Source of the DNA: JAWVFM01 sp963843315
Lineage (GTDB): Bacteria; Actinomycetota; Thermoleophilia; Solirubrobacterales; 70-9
Direction: 5' to 3'
Length of the DNA: 64,000 bases
Assembly (NCBI GenBank): GCA_963843315.1
Contig: CAWJJU010000002.1
Location: 62,001-126,000, forward strand
Positions 33,696 through 41,136 of the stretch are shown here, one piece after another. Within the stretch, counting starts at the first letter, position 1; every line of letters begins with the position of its first letter. Under the pieces are notes generated by a model, which saw only the letters and a list, made by a program, of their open reading frames with translations, was not told the origin of the DNA and did not search any database. The position numbers and the translations under genes are program-made.

Positions 33696-33711
33696 GTTAG
33701 GGTCGCCTAAC
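33696..33711. promoter_or_regulatory. Inverted repeat upstream of the ZIP gene (DtxR-like)
   Basis: GTTAGG, four bases GTCG, CCTAAC. It lies 14-29 nt upstream of the ZIP start codon. The TTAGG/CCTAA half-sites resemble those of actinobacterial IdeR/DtxR boxes, though the spacing is shorter than the 19-bp consensus. Confidence 0.4.
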
Positions 33712-33749
33712 TGCCGCGGTCAGCCTAGCAGCGGCCTCGCCGCGGGTAG

Positions 33750-33755
33750 TAGAGT
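33750..33755 (+). promoter_or_regulatory. Predicted -10 element, leaderless arrangement
   Basis: TAGAGT lies eight bases upstream of the GTG at 33764, with only C/G between. It is the probable promoter of the small membrane protein that follows. Confidence 0.4.
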
Positions 33756-33763
33756 CCCCCGCC

Positions 33764-34030
33764 GTGAGCAAGCGACGCCTCAGCCGCCTGGCCGGCGCCC
33801 TGACAATGGCCGTCACGGCGCTTCTCGTGTCCTCGCCGTTCGCGCTTGCCGCCGACGGCGTGGGGACCGGCGGGCCGGCCGACGACAAGAAGGTCACCTA
33901 CTGGGCCTTCGGCGTGCTGATCTTCTTCGTGCTGGTCGTCGTCTTCGGCTCGCTCATCCAGATCCGGCTCGAGAGCCGCAAGGAGCGCCTGCAGGCCGAT
34001 CTCGAGCGGGTCCACCGTCCGGTGGACTGA
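33764..34030 (+). CDS. Small exported or membrane protein of unknown function
   Basis: 88 residues. A basic start and hydrophobic run ending SSPFALAADG look like a cleavable signal peptide, followed by a second hydrophobic helix (VTYWAFGVLIFFVLVVVFGS) and a charged C-terminal tail (RLESRKERLQADLERV). The mature form would be a single-pass protein with a cytoplasmic basic tail. No family was recognised. A structured repeat starts at the base after its stop codon. Confidence 0.6.
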   Translation: MSKRRLSRLAGALTMAVTALLVSSPFALAADGVGTGGPADDKKVTYWAFGVLIFFVLVVVFGSLIQIRLESRKERLQADLERVHRPVD

Positions 34031-34090
34031 GATGAGGAGCTTTAGCTCCGAAAGCAGCATGTAAGGTCGGCGAAGCCGACCGCAAGGTAA
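34031..34090 (+). repeat. Two-hairpin structured repeat, copy 1
   Basis: First hairpin: GGAGC, loop TTTA, GCTCC (34036-34049). A constant linker GAAAGCAGCATGTAA follows. Second hairpin: GGTCGGC, loop GAA, GCCGACC (34065-34081), then GCAAG. It starts right after the stop of the preceding gene and ends 12 nt before the TTG start of the crotonase gene. The same element occurs at 42186, in composite form at 51508-51624, and at 54093-54151. Confidence 0.85.
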
Positions 34091-34102
34091 TCAGGAACGA
34101 CG

Positions 34103-34906
34103 TTGCCGCCTTCGGAGTCAGCCAAGGTCGCCTACGAGCGCCGCGGCTCCGCCGCGCTCCTTCGCATCACCCGGCCCGAGCGCCGCAACGCAGTCGACGC
34201 CGAGACCGCCGCCGGCCTCACCGAGGGGTTCCACAGCTTCGAAGCCGACGACGAGGCCCGGGTCTTGGTGATCGCGGGCGGCGACGACCTTGCCTTCTGC
34301 GCCGGCGCCGACCTGAAGGCGATCGCCGAGGCCGGCGTCGACGGCCCCGACGCGATCGAGTGGGCCAAGCGCTTCGACGACGGGCCGCTCGGATTCACCC
34401 GCCTCGCCGCATCGAAGCCGACGATCGCCGCGATCTCCGGCTGGTGCCTGGCCGGAGGGCTGGAGCTCGCGCTGTGGTGCGACCTGCGCATCGCCGCCGA
34501 GACGGCGCGCCTGGGCTTCACGGAGCGGCGTTTCGGCGTGCCGCTGATCGACGGCGGCACCCAGCGGCTGCCGCGCATCGTCGGGATGGGCCGCGCGCTG
34601 GAGATGATCCTCACCGGGCGTGTGCTCGAGGCCGCCGAGGCGCACTCGTGGGGCCTCGTCAACGAGGTGGTCGCCCCGGGAGCGCATCTCGACCGCGCAC
34701 TGGAGATGGCCGAGGGCCTGGCGGCGTTCCCGCAGGAGACGATGCTCTCCGATCGCCGCGCGGCGCTGGAGGGGGCGGGCATGACGCTCGACGAGGGTCT
34801 CGCCCACGAGGGGAAGCTCGGCGCCGCCTCGGTGGCGGTGGGAGTAGGCGGAGCCGCGAGGTTCGCCGCCGGCGAGGGCCGCGGCGCCTCGGGCGCCGGC
34901 GTCTAG
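34103..34906 (+). CDS. Enoyl-CoA hydratase/isomerase family protein (crotonase)
   Basis: 267-residue crotonase. The oxyanion-hole loops are LAFCAGADLKAIAEAG and ISGWCLAGGLELALWCDLRI. The third conserved block reads TERRFGVPLIDGGTQRLPRI; at the position where hydratases usually carry a catalytic glutamate, the sequence is FGVPLIDG, so it may be an isomerase, hydrolase or degenerate hydratase. TTG at 34103 is the likely start. It is preceded by the structured repeat, not by a clear ribosome-binding site. No other fatty-acid genes are adjacent except the second crotonase 0.9 kb on. Confidence 0.85.
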   Translation: MPPSESAKVAYERRGSAALLRITRPERRNAVDAETAAGLTEGFHSFEADDEARVLVIAGGDDLAFCAGADLKAIAEAGVDGPDAIEWAKRFDDGPLGFTRLAASKPTIAAISGWCLAGGLELALWCDLRIAAETARLGFTERRFGVPLIDGGTQRLPRIVGMGRALEMILTGRVLEAAEAHSWGLVNEVVAPGAHLDRALEMAEGLAAFPQETMLSDRRAALEGAGMTLDEGLAHEGKLGAASVAVGVGGAARFAAGEGRGASGAGV

Positions 34907-34915
34907 CCTCAGCCG

Positions 34916-35800
34916 CTAGAGACGGAACTCCGGAAGCAGGCGCTTCTCGGACTCGCCGGCGACCGACGCGATCACTTCGACGTGGCCCTCGAGCGGGCTG
35001 TCGCGGAGCTTGGTGGCGAGAAGGTCGTCCACCTGGAAGATGCCGGCGGAGTTGTTCATCTCGATCTCGACGCGGATGGCGCGGTCGGTTCCGGGCTCGA
35101 TCCGCACCCGGTCGATCGCCGCGGCGGAGAGGGCGTGAATGCCCGTCTGGCCGGTCGAGATCGGGATGCGCGTGCGGCCCTGCGCCATGTCGAGCGCGTC
35201 GGCGACGCGCACGACGCCCGCCTCCAGGGTGTAGGGCTCGCCCCGGCGGCGGTGGCCGATGATCGTGTGCAGCGCCTCGGCAACCACGACCGCGCGCTCG
35301 GCGTCCGCGTAGGTGTCGGCGAGCAGCTCGCGCAGCTTGCGCTCGGCCAGGAGCAGGCTGAACGCCTCGTGGTCGATGCGGTGGATCGACATGCCGACGT
35401 CGTGCAGCATCGCCCCGGCGGCGACCACCACCTCGGAGTCGCGGTCGCGCATGCCGTGGTCGGCCACCATCGCCGTCTCGACTCCCGCCTTGACGGTCAG
35501 GCGCAGCAGCCGCAGGGCGATGTTCGTGACCACCTGGATGTGGACCCAGGAGTGGTCCGACATCCCGAGGCGCTCCGAGGTGATCTGCGCCATGTGCCAC
35601 CACGCGCGGAGCTCGTCGTCGTCGTTGGCGGCGTCGAAGAGCGCCTGGAGCTTGCGGTTGCCGCGGGTGGGCGCGCGGACCTGCGCGCGGTCGACCGCCT
35701 CGCGCGGTGCCATTCCGCGCTCGCCCGGCCCGGCGGGAGGGGCATCGGCCGGCGCGTCCACGTGCTCGCTCGCCGCCTCTTCGGGTTCCACGCTGTCCAC
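34916..35800 (-). CDS. HD-domain metal-dependent phosphohydrolase
   Basis: 294-residue protein with an HD domain. The first histidine is in MSDHSWVHIQVVTNIALRLL, the HD pair in AGAMLHDVGMSIHRIDHEAF, and a later Asp in VVRVADALDMAQGR. The N-terminal 40 residues are acidic and Pro/Ala-rich. The C-terminal part (VRIEPGTDRAIRVEIEMNNS) looks like a beta-rich extension. HD enzymes cleave nucleotides or phosphodiesters; the substrate is unknown. It is convergent with the first crotonase and divergent from the second. Confidence 0.8.
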   Translation of the reverse strand: MDSVEPEEAASEHVDAPADAPPAGPGERGMAPREAVDRAQVRAPTRGNRKLQALFDAANDDDELRAWWHMAQITSERLGMSDHSWVHIQVVTNIALRLLRLTVKAGVETAMVADHGMRDRDSEVVVAAGAMLHDVGMSIHRIDHEAFSLLLAERKLRELLADTYADAERAVVVAEALHTIIGHRRRGEPYTLEAGVVRVADALDMAQGRTRIPISTGQTGIHALSAAAIDRVRIEPGTDRAIRVEIEMNNSAGIFQVDDLLATKLRDSPLEGHVEVIASVAGESEKRLLPEFRL

Positions 35801-35848
35801 ATCGCGCAGTCTGGCACCCCGGCCGGGCAGTCAATATCGTGCGCTGCG

Positions 35849-36562
35849 GTGACCAAGGGGAGCCTGTTGACGGTCGAGCGCCGCGCCGGCGTGGCGCTGG
35901 TGACGCTGAACCGGCCCGAAAAGCGCAACGCGCTGTCGATCGAGCTGCGCGAGCTGATGGCGGCGGCGTTCACCGAGCTCTCCGAGGACGATGGCGTTGC
36001 GGCCGTGGTCCTCACCGGCGCGGGCCCCGCGTTCTGCAGCGGCATGGACATCACCCAGTTCGGCGGCGACATGGAGAACCGCCACCGGCTGGTGGAGACC
36101 AGCACGCTGGCCTTCGACGCGGTCGCCGACTGCTCGCGCCCGGTGGTGGCCGCGGTCAACGGCCCCGCCCTGGCCGGGGGGTTCGCGCTCGCGCTGCTCT
36201 GCGACCTGCGGATCGCCGCCGCCGACGCCGAGTTCGGGTATCCGGAGCTTCCCAAGGGCATCCCGCCCAGCTACGCCGCGGCCCGCGCCGTCCTGCCCGC
36301 CACCGTGGCGCAGGAGCTCTGCCTCACCGGGCGGATCGTCTCCGCGAAGGAGGCGCACCGTCTGAGCATCGCTCGGGAGGTCGTGCCCCCGGGCGAGGAT
36401 GTCGTCGAGCGTGGCCTGGCGCTCGCTGCGAAGATTGCCGACCTGCCGCGTGAGGCGGTGCTCGAGACCAAGCGCCGCACCACGCTCGAGCGGCGCCACC
36501 TCTGGGGCTTTCTCTTCGACGAGGAGAAGGCGGTCTTCCGGCGCGCGCTCCTGGGCGAGTAG
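35849..36562 (+). CDS. Enoyl-CoA hydratase/isomerase family protein (crotonase), second
   Basis: 237-residue crotonase. Oxyanion-hole loops are PAFCSGMDITQFGGDM and VNGPALAGGFALALLCDLRI. The block EFGYPELPKGIPPSYAAARA replaces the usual GGTQ stretch, so the reaction may not be classical hydration. The GTG at 35849 is the first start before the conserved beginning (LTVERRAGVALVTLNRPEKR). It is not closely similar to the crotonase at 34103 outside the motifs. Confidence 0.85.
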   Translation: MTKGSLLTVERRAGVALVTLNRPEKRNALSIELRELMAAAFTELSEDDGVAAVVLTGAGPAFCSGMDITQFGGDMENRHRLVETSTLAFDAVADCSRPVVAAVNGPALAGGFALALLCDLRIAAADAEFGYPELPKGIPPSYAAARAVLPATVAQELCLTGRIVSAKEAHRLSIAREVVPPGEDVVERGLALAAKIADLPREAVLETKRRTTLERRHLWGFLFDEEKAVFRRALLGE

Positions 36563-36583
36563 CCCGCGCGGCTCGACTCCGGC

Positions 36584-37345
36584 TCAGACGACCGGCGAGA
36601 GGGCCGCCAGGATGTGCGGCCACACGTAGACCTCCCACGTGGCCGCGACCACGAGCACCGGGATCGCCACCCCGACCGTCACCGCGGTGGCGGCGAGCAG
36701 GCTCGACCACTCGTCGCGGCGGCTGGCGATGGTCCAGGCGGCGAGCGGCAGAAACAGGGCCATCAGCTCCGGGATCGCGTGCGGGAGCACGCTCAGCACG
36801 AGCGCGAGCCTCGAGATCTCCAGCTGCGCCGCAAGCGTGGAGCCGCTCGAGCCGAGGTAGTAGGCCTGGCTGGTCAGCGAGAAGCAGATGACTCCGATCA
36901 CCCAGCCCAGCGCGACCGGCCGCGCGCGCTCGTGCATCCAGCGCGAGAAGCCCGTCTGACGCTCGGCCTGGAGGGGAAGCGAGCTGCCGGCGATGAACCC
37001 GGCGATGCACGCAGCCGCGTGGAGCGCCAGCACCAGCGAGTTGCGGCCGAGGACGCTGGCGACGTCGGCGGCGCTTGCGTCGTCGGTGAGGCCCGGCAGG
37101 GAGAACTTGGCGTGCCCGGGTGCCTTCAGGTAGGAGACCATCAGCACCGCCGCGAGCAGCGCCACCGCGATCGCAAACGCCAGCCGCAGCCAGTCCCCAA
37201 GGATCTCCCCGGGGCGGGCGTTCCAGCGGCGAAGCGCACCGCGGGTGTCCGCCATGCCGCGGACGAATGCGTAGTCCTGCGCGCTCATCCCCATTCCATC
37301 GGCAGGGCGCGCGCCGCGGCTGAGCCCTGGCGCGGCCGCGGCCAC
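36584..37345 (-). CDS. Polytopic membrane protein, possibly SpoIIM-like
   Basis: 253 residues with about five or six hydrophobic segments. The segment VLPHAIPELMALFLPLAAWT resembles the PHG-x-E-L helix of stage II sporulation protein M-type membrane proteins, and SFSLTSQAYYLG-like sequence precedes it. An N-terminal cytoplasmic region of about 50 residues contains WNARPGEILGDW. Function in non-sporulating actinobacteria is unknown. The start is uncertain; ATG near 37294 is possible. It is convergent with the second crotonase. Confidence 0.55.
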   Translation of the reverse strand: MAAAAPGLSRGARPADGMGMSAQDYAFVRGMADTRGALRRWNARPGEILGDWLRLAFAIAVALLAAVLMVSYLKAPGHAKFSLPGLTDDASAADVASVLGRNSLVLALHAAACIAGFIAGSSLPLQAERQTGFSRWMHERARPVALGWVIGVICFSLTSQAYYLGSSGSTLAAQLEISRLALVLSVLPHAIPELMALFLPLAAWTIASRRDEWSSLLAATAVTVGVAIPVLVVAATWEVYVWPHILAALSPVV

Positions 37346-37383
37346 GCACGACCGCCGGCGGCGAAGCGCGCCCGCTTAGTCGC

Positions 37384-38445
37384 TCACTTCACGACTTTGA
37401 ACGAAGCCTTCGCCGGCGCCGGATCGACGTTGCCGGCGGGATCCTTGGCGGCCACTGAAAGCGTGTGCTTGCCGAAGCTCAGCTTCGGCGTCGTGTAGCG
37501 CGCGCCGCAGGACTTTGCCTTGCCGCCGTCCAGGGTGCACTTGAATTTCGACCCCGGCTCGGAGGAGCGGAGCTTGAACGTGGGGGTTCGGTCGTGGGTG
37601 CCCCGGACCGGCCCCGACCTGATCTCGGTGTCCGGAGGCTGGCGATCGGGCGTGGCGCCGCAGGGTGTCGTCGCATGCCGAAACGCCTCCGCGATCGCGG
37701 CGTAGCCGTCGTCGTTGGGGTGGAGGTTGTCGGTCGAAACGTAGCTCTGCCCGTGCTGCTCGAAGGCCGGGTACGGGTTGGCGACCGGGATGCCGAGCGT
37801 CCCCGCCTCCTGGAAGATCGCGTCGTTCAGCCCCACGTTCGAGCCGGTGTCGGCGCAGCCCACCGTTCCGTTCGCACCGAGGAGAGCGAGGTCGCGCGAG
37901 TCCTCCGTCGGCGTGCCGGTCCCGGCGGAGGGGTTCGGGTACGTCGCGACGATCAGGCTTTCCGCGCCGGGATCGCTCAGCAGGGCTGCCTGAAGCTGGG
38001 TGAGGATGCTGTGGAAATTCGCGCGGAACGAGCAGGTGCCCGGCTCGTCGAAGTGTCCCGTGCACGAGGAGCTGAGCAGCGCGTCGGCGCCGCCGATCTC
38101 GAGGGTGACCGCCCTGGTGTCGGAGGGCCCGCCGATGTCGGCCAGTGCGTTCGACAGCTGCCCGCCGCTGATGATCGAGCTGCTGCTCTCTCCGGGAACG
38201 CCGGTGTTGAAGAGCTCTCCCGCGCCAAGGCTCGCCTTGTAGTCGGTGAAGAGTGGAGTGACGAAACCAGGCCCGGGCTGTCCGCTTCCCTCCCACCCGA
38301 CGGTGTACGAGTCGCCCAGTGCGACGTAGGGGTGCCCGGCCGCCTGGGCGCAGGTGGCAGCGGCCAGCGTGCCCAGAGCCCCGACGCCCAACATGGCGAG
38401 CGCCGTCCGCGTTCGGCGGCCCGGCCGCTTCCTTGCACTCCGCAT
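37384..38445 (-). CDS. Secreted SGNH/GDSL hydrolase with C-terminal Ig-like module
   Basis: 353 residues with a signal peptide ending in AAATCAQAA. The SGNH blocks are YVALGDSYTVGWEG (nucleophile Ser), LFNTGVPGESSSSIISGG, VTLEIGGADALL (block III Asn replaced by Ala-Asp here) and DNLHPNDDGYAAIAE (catalytic Asp and His). The last 90 residues (TPTFKLRSSEPGSKFKCTLD and FGKHTLSVAAKDPAGNVDP) form a beta-sandwich module common on surface proteins. It is probably an extracellular esterase or lipase. No operon partner. Confidence 0.85.
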   Translation of the reverse strand: MRSARKRPGRRTRTALAMLGVGALGTLAAATCAQAAGHPYVALGDSYTVGWEGSGQPGPGFVTPLFTDYKASLGAGELFNTGVPGESSSSIISGGQLSNALADIGGPSDTRAVTLEIGGADALLSSSCTGHFDEPGTCSFRANFHSILTQLQAALLSDPGAESLIVATYPNPSAGTGTPTEDSRDLALLGANGTVGCADTGSNVGLNDAIFQEAGTLGIPVANPYPAFEQHGQSYVSTDNLHPNDDGYAAIAEAFRHATTPCGATPDRQPPDTEIRSGPVRGTHDRTPTFKLRSSEPGSKFKCTLDGGKAKSCGARYTTPKLSFGKHTLSVAAKDPAGNVDPAPAKASFKVVK

Positions 38446-38484
38446 GCTCGCCGACCCTACACCCGCTCCCGGCCAAACCCCGCC

Positions 38485-38528
38485 GAGATGCGAAAAAGGG
38501 CCGTTCTGGCGGCCCTTTTTCGCATCTC
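38485..38528. terminator. 19-bp perfect hairpin, palindrome family GAGATGCGAA
   Basis: Left arm 38485-38503 and right arm 38510-38528 pair without mismatch around the loop TTCTGG. The inner stem carries A5 on one arm and T5 on the other, as in bidirectional intrinsic terminators. It lies 19 nt after the stop of the Rpf-like gene. The outer GAGATGCGAA arms recur at 60135-60182. Confidence 0.75.
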
Positions 38529-38546
38529 AGGGTTGTTTGGGGTCGG

Positions 38547-39141
38547 CTACTGGCCGCAGATCGGCCAGGGGCTCGAACCGGCCTGGGAGTAGAGCATCGC
38601 TGCGCGCATGCTCTGCTCCTCGGGAGAGGCGGCCGCGGGGTCGCCGCTGCCGCCGACCGAGGCCCAGGTGCCGTAGTCGAACTGATACAGCCCGCGGTAC
38701 GTGCCGTCGGCCGAGACCGCCGCGGGGTTGCCGCCGGACTCGCAGGCCGCGATGGCGTCGAGCGTGGACTGCGACACGCCGTAGGACTCGGGCGAGGCGA
38801 ACCCGGTCGCGGCGGAGTCCGCCGCCGAGCCGGTGCCGCCGCCGTCATGCGACAGGCGCTGCGCGGCCTGGAGCAGATCGGCCGTCGAGGTGTCCGAGAC
38901 GTCCGCGAGGTCGCGAGCCGGGACGACGCCGCTCAGGTCCGACCTGCGGTAGGCCCGGCTGTACTTGGCCACCGCGGTCCTGCGTCTGCTCGAGCGCGGC
39001 GGCAGCTTCACGCTGCCGTTGCCGGCTGCGGCGTGGCTTGGCCTGGTCGGCGGGCGCCTGGGCGACGGCCTGGGACGCGATGCCCAGCGCCAGCGCTCCG
39101 GCGGCTGCCACCGTTGTCAGCTTTCCGTATGACGCGAACAC
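38547..39141 (-). pseudogene. Secreted Rpf-like (resuscitation-promoting, transglycosylase-like) protein, frameshifted
   Basis: The upstream frame from GTG 39141 (GGAGG before it) encodes a signal peptide, KLTTVAAAGALALGIASQAV followed by AQAPADQAK. The Rpf domain lies in the next frame: LDAIAACESGGNPAAVSADG and YRGLYQFDYGTWASVGG, with the catalytic Glu in ACESGGNP and three cysteines. The frames change by a net +1 near 39010-39060. A GTG at 39011 could start the second frame but would give a protein without a signal peptide. Rpf-type enzymes cleave peptidoglycan outside the cell, so the intact form must have been one protein. Sequence error or true inactivation is possible. Confidence 0.7.
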
Positions 39142-39429
39142 GAATCACCACCTCCATTCGGGTGAGGCCGGACGTGCGCTTGGCGCGCGTGCGAGCGACC
39201 CGGGGCGCGGAGCTCATTTGCGGCTCCGCCCTCGATCGCTTCAGCTCGACCGGCGGTCGTCGTCCCGGGCGCAAATCCCTATGTGGCGGCGCACCCGCGC
39301 CGCCTGCCCCGGGGCGTGTTCGTTGATAACGAGGCTCTCAGCCGAACGGGTGTTTGTGTGTGATAGACGTCACACTCGCAATATTTCGCTCACATGCTCT
39401 TAACGGCCGTGCCTGGGTAGATTCAGGCC
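39142..39429 (-). other. Long 5' leader of the Rpf-like gene and divergent promoter region
   Basis: 288 nt without a gene. On the minus strand it contains a strong hairpin (GGGCGGAGC, loop CGCAAATGA, GCTCCGCGCCC) and distant complementary segments (ATTTGCG and CGCAAAT). Actinobacterial rpf genes often carry ydaO-type c-di-AMP riboswitches here; I could not align the hallmark ydaO boxes, so no call is made. On the plus strand it holds the -10 of the phosphoesterase gene. Confidence 0.35.
39418..39423 (+). promoter_or_regulatory. Predicted -10 element, leaderless arrangement
   Basis: TAGATT lies six bases upstream of the GTG at 39430. It is the closest match in the window to the TANNNT consensus with start-codon spacing typical of leaderless actinobacterial messages. 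Confidence 0.5.
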
Positions 39430-40035
39430 GTGCGGATCCTCGCCTTCAGCGACCTCCATCGCGACCTCTCCCAGGCGGAGAAGCTCGTCGAGATGAGCGC
39501 GGACGCCGACCTCGTGGCGGGCGTCGGTGACTTTGCGTCGGTTCACGAAGGCCTGGAGTCGACGATCGGCGTGCTCTCGTCGATCACCGTTCCCACGGTG
39601 CTCGTGCCGGGCAACAACGAACGGGTCGACGCGCTTCGAGAGGCCGCAGCCGGTTGGGAGTCCGCGACGGTCCTGCACGGCGAGGCGGCGAGCTACGGCG
39701 GCGTCGAGGTCTTCGGTCTCGGCGGCGGCATCCCCGTCACTCCCTGGGACTGGAGCTTCGACCTCGACGAGGACGAGGCCGCGAGGATCCTGGAGTCCTG
39801 CCCGGAGAACGCGGTGCTGCTGGTCCACTCTCCTCCGTACGGGCACGCCGACACGTCAAGCGCCGGCGAGCACCTCGGCAGCCGGGCGATCGCGCAAGCC
39901 ATCGAGGCGCGCCGGCCCCAGCTCGCGCTCTGCGGCCACATCCACGAGTCGTGGGGGCAGGAGTCCACCATCGGGCCGACGCTGATCCGCAATCTGGGCC
40001 CGTCCGGAACGCTTATGGAGGCCGCCCGAATCTGA
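39430..40035 (+). CDS. Metallophosphoesterase (calcineurin-like)
   Basis: 201-residue single-domain phosphoesterase. Metal-binding motifs in order: ILAFSDLHRDLSQAEKL (D-x-H), LVAGVGDFASVH (GD), VPGNNERVD (GN-x-E in place of GNHD), LLVHSPPYGHADT (H) and LALCGHIHESWGQ (GHIH). The pattern matches small archaeal/bacterial phosphodiesterases of the YfcE/MJ0936 kind. Predicted cytoplasmic; substrate unknown. A palindrome of the GGGGTCTGACCCC family separates it from the convergent epimerase gene. Confidence 0.85.
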   Translation: MRILAFSDLHRDLSQAEKLVEMSADADLVAGVGDFASVHEGLESTIGVLSSITVPTVLVPGNNERVDALREAAAGWESATVLHGEAASYGGVEVFGLGGGIPVTPWDWSFDLDEDEAARILESCPENAVLLVHSPPYGHADTSSAGEHLGSRAIAQAIEARRPQLALCGHIHESWGQESTIGPTLIRNLGPSGTLMEAARI

Positions 40036-40050
40036 GTCAACCCCGCTCAC

Positions 40051-40063
40051 GGGGTCTGACCCC
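40051..40063. repeat. GGGGTCTGACCCC palindrome
   Basis: A single copy of the 13-bp core found four times at 3867-4002. It again lies between two convergent genes. Short G/C arms on either side (CCCC before it, GAGGGGG after it) could extend the fold. A bidirectional terminator role fits. Confidence 0.75.
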
Positions 40064-40078
40064 TTGAGGGGGTTCGGC

Positions 40079-41041
40079 TCAGATCTCGCGCATTTCCTCC
40101 AGGCCCTCGACCCGAGACTTCACGGGCTCGTAGCCCAGCTCGCGCCGGGCCTTGGAGATGTCGATCGTGCACTCCTGTGATGACACCCACACGGCGAAGC
40201 GCGTCAGCGGCGGCGCGCCAGGCAGCGGCAGGACCCGCCAGGCGGCCTCGCTGCCGGCGGCCAGGGCCGCCGCGAGGCCGGTTGGCATCGAGCGCTTCGG
40301 CGGCTCGACGCCCTGGGTCGCCAGCAGCTCGCTGACGAACTCGCGAAACACGACCGGCTCGCCGTCGGTGACGAAGTAGGTCTCGCCGTCGCGGCCCCTG
40401 GCCGCGCCGAGCATCAGGCCCTCGATCACGTTGTCGACATGAGTGATGTCGGTGCGGTTGCCGCCACCGCCGATCCAGGCGAAGCGGCCGGACTCGACCA
40501 TGGAGACGATGTTGGGCAGCAGGGTCGCGTCGCCCTTGCCCCAGATGAAGCGCGGGCGCACGATCACACGCTCGATCCCGCCGGCGCCGTTCACCACCTG
40601 CTCGGCCATCGCCTTGCTGCGCGAGTAGAAGGCCTTGGAGTCGGTGCGCAGGGGGCTCGTCTCGTCGACGTTCACCAGCGGATCGCCGGCGATCAGCACA
40701 GCCTCGGTGGAGACGTGGACGAAGCGGCGGGCGCCGGCCGCCGCAGCGGCCTCGACCGCGTTGCGGGTGCCCGCGACGTTGTCGCGCTCGAAGTCCTCCC
40801 ACCCACCCGAGTCACCGAGCTTCGCTGCGGCGTGGAAGACCACCTCGCATCCGGCCGCGGCGGCCTCGAGGGAGGCGCGGTCGGTGATGTCTCCCCGAAC
40901 CGGCTCGGCGCCGAGCGCGGCGACCTTGGCCGCGGAGGCCTCGGAGCGAGCGAGCGCCCGGACCTTCTCGCCTTCGCCGACGAGCCGCTCGATGAGCCGG
41001 CCGCCGACAAATCCGGAACCACCGGTGACCATCGAAGTCAT
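40079..41041 (-). CDS. NAD-dependent epimerase/dehydratase (extended SDR)
   Basis: 320-residue extended short-chain dehydrogenase. The NAD motif is MVTGGSGFVGGRLIERLVGE, and the catalytic Tyr/Lys pair is in AFYSRSKAMAEQVV. HVSTEAVLIAG and VIVRPRFIWGKGD are typical of the 3-beta-hydroxysteroid dehydrogenase-like or sugar epimerase branch. Substrate unknown. ATG at 41041 was chosen; on the same strand TAGGCT ends seven bases before it, suggesting a leaderless message. It is divergent from the LLM oxidoreductase across a 14-bp inverted repeat. Confidence 0.85.
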   Translation of the reverse strand: MTSMVTGGSGFVGGRLIERLVGEGEKVRALARSEASAAKVAALGAEPVRGDITDRASLEAAAAGCEVVFHAAAKLGDSGGWEDFERDNVAGTRNAVEAAAAAGARRFVHVSTEAVLIAGDPLVNVDETSPLRTDSKAFYSRSKAMAEQVVNGAGGIERVIVRPRFIWGKGDATLLPNIVSMVESGRFAWIGGGGNRTDITHVDNVIEGLMLGAARGRDGETYFVTDGEPVVFREFVSELLATQGVEPPKRSMPTGLAAALAAGSEAAWRVLPLPGAPPLTRFAVWVSSQECTIDISKARRELGYEPVKSRVEGLEEMREI

Positions 41042-41066
41042 GCCCGCGAGCCTACCCACAACCAAT

Positions 41067-41110
41067 GAACGTCCCTGACTACCCCGTATAGCCATCAGTC
41101 AGGGACGTTC
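41067..41110. promoter_or_regulatory. 14-bp inverted repeat in a divergent promoter
   Basis: GAACGTCCCTGACT (41067-41080) and its exact reverse complement (41097-41110) flank a 16-nt centre. It lies between the starts of the epimerase and LLM oxidoreductase genes, 26 nt from each start. It could be an operator for a dimeric regulator, or another intergenic palindrome. Confidence 0.55.
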
Positions 41111-41123
41111 TTGCGGTTGGCGA

Positions 41124-41129
41124 TAGGGT
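41124..41129 (+). promoter_or_regulatory. Predicted -10 element, leaderless arrangement
   Basis: TAGGGT lies seven bases upstream of the ATG at 41137 and directly follows the inverted repeat at 41067-41110. A protein bound to the repeat would cover the -35 region. Confidence 0.45.
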
Positions 41130-41136
41130 CCGCGCG

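Noticed and set aside
39142..39429. ydaO c-di-AMP riboswitch
   Set aside because: The position is right, but I could not align the conserved ydaO sequence boxes, so it is left as an unassigned leader.
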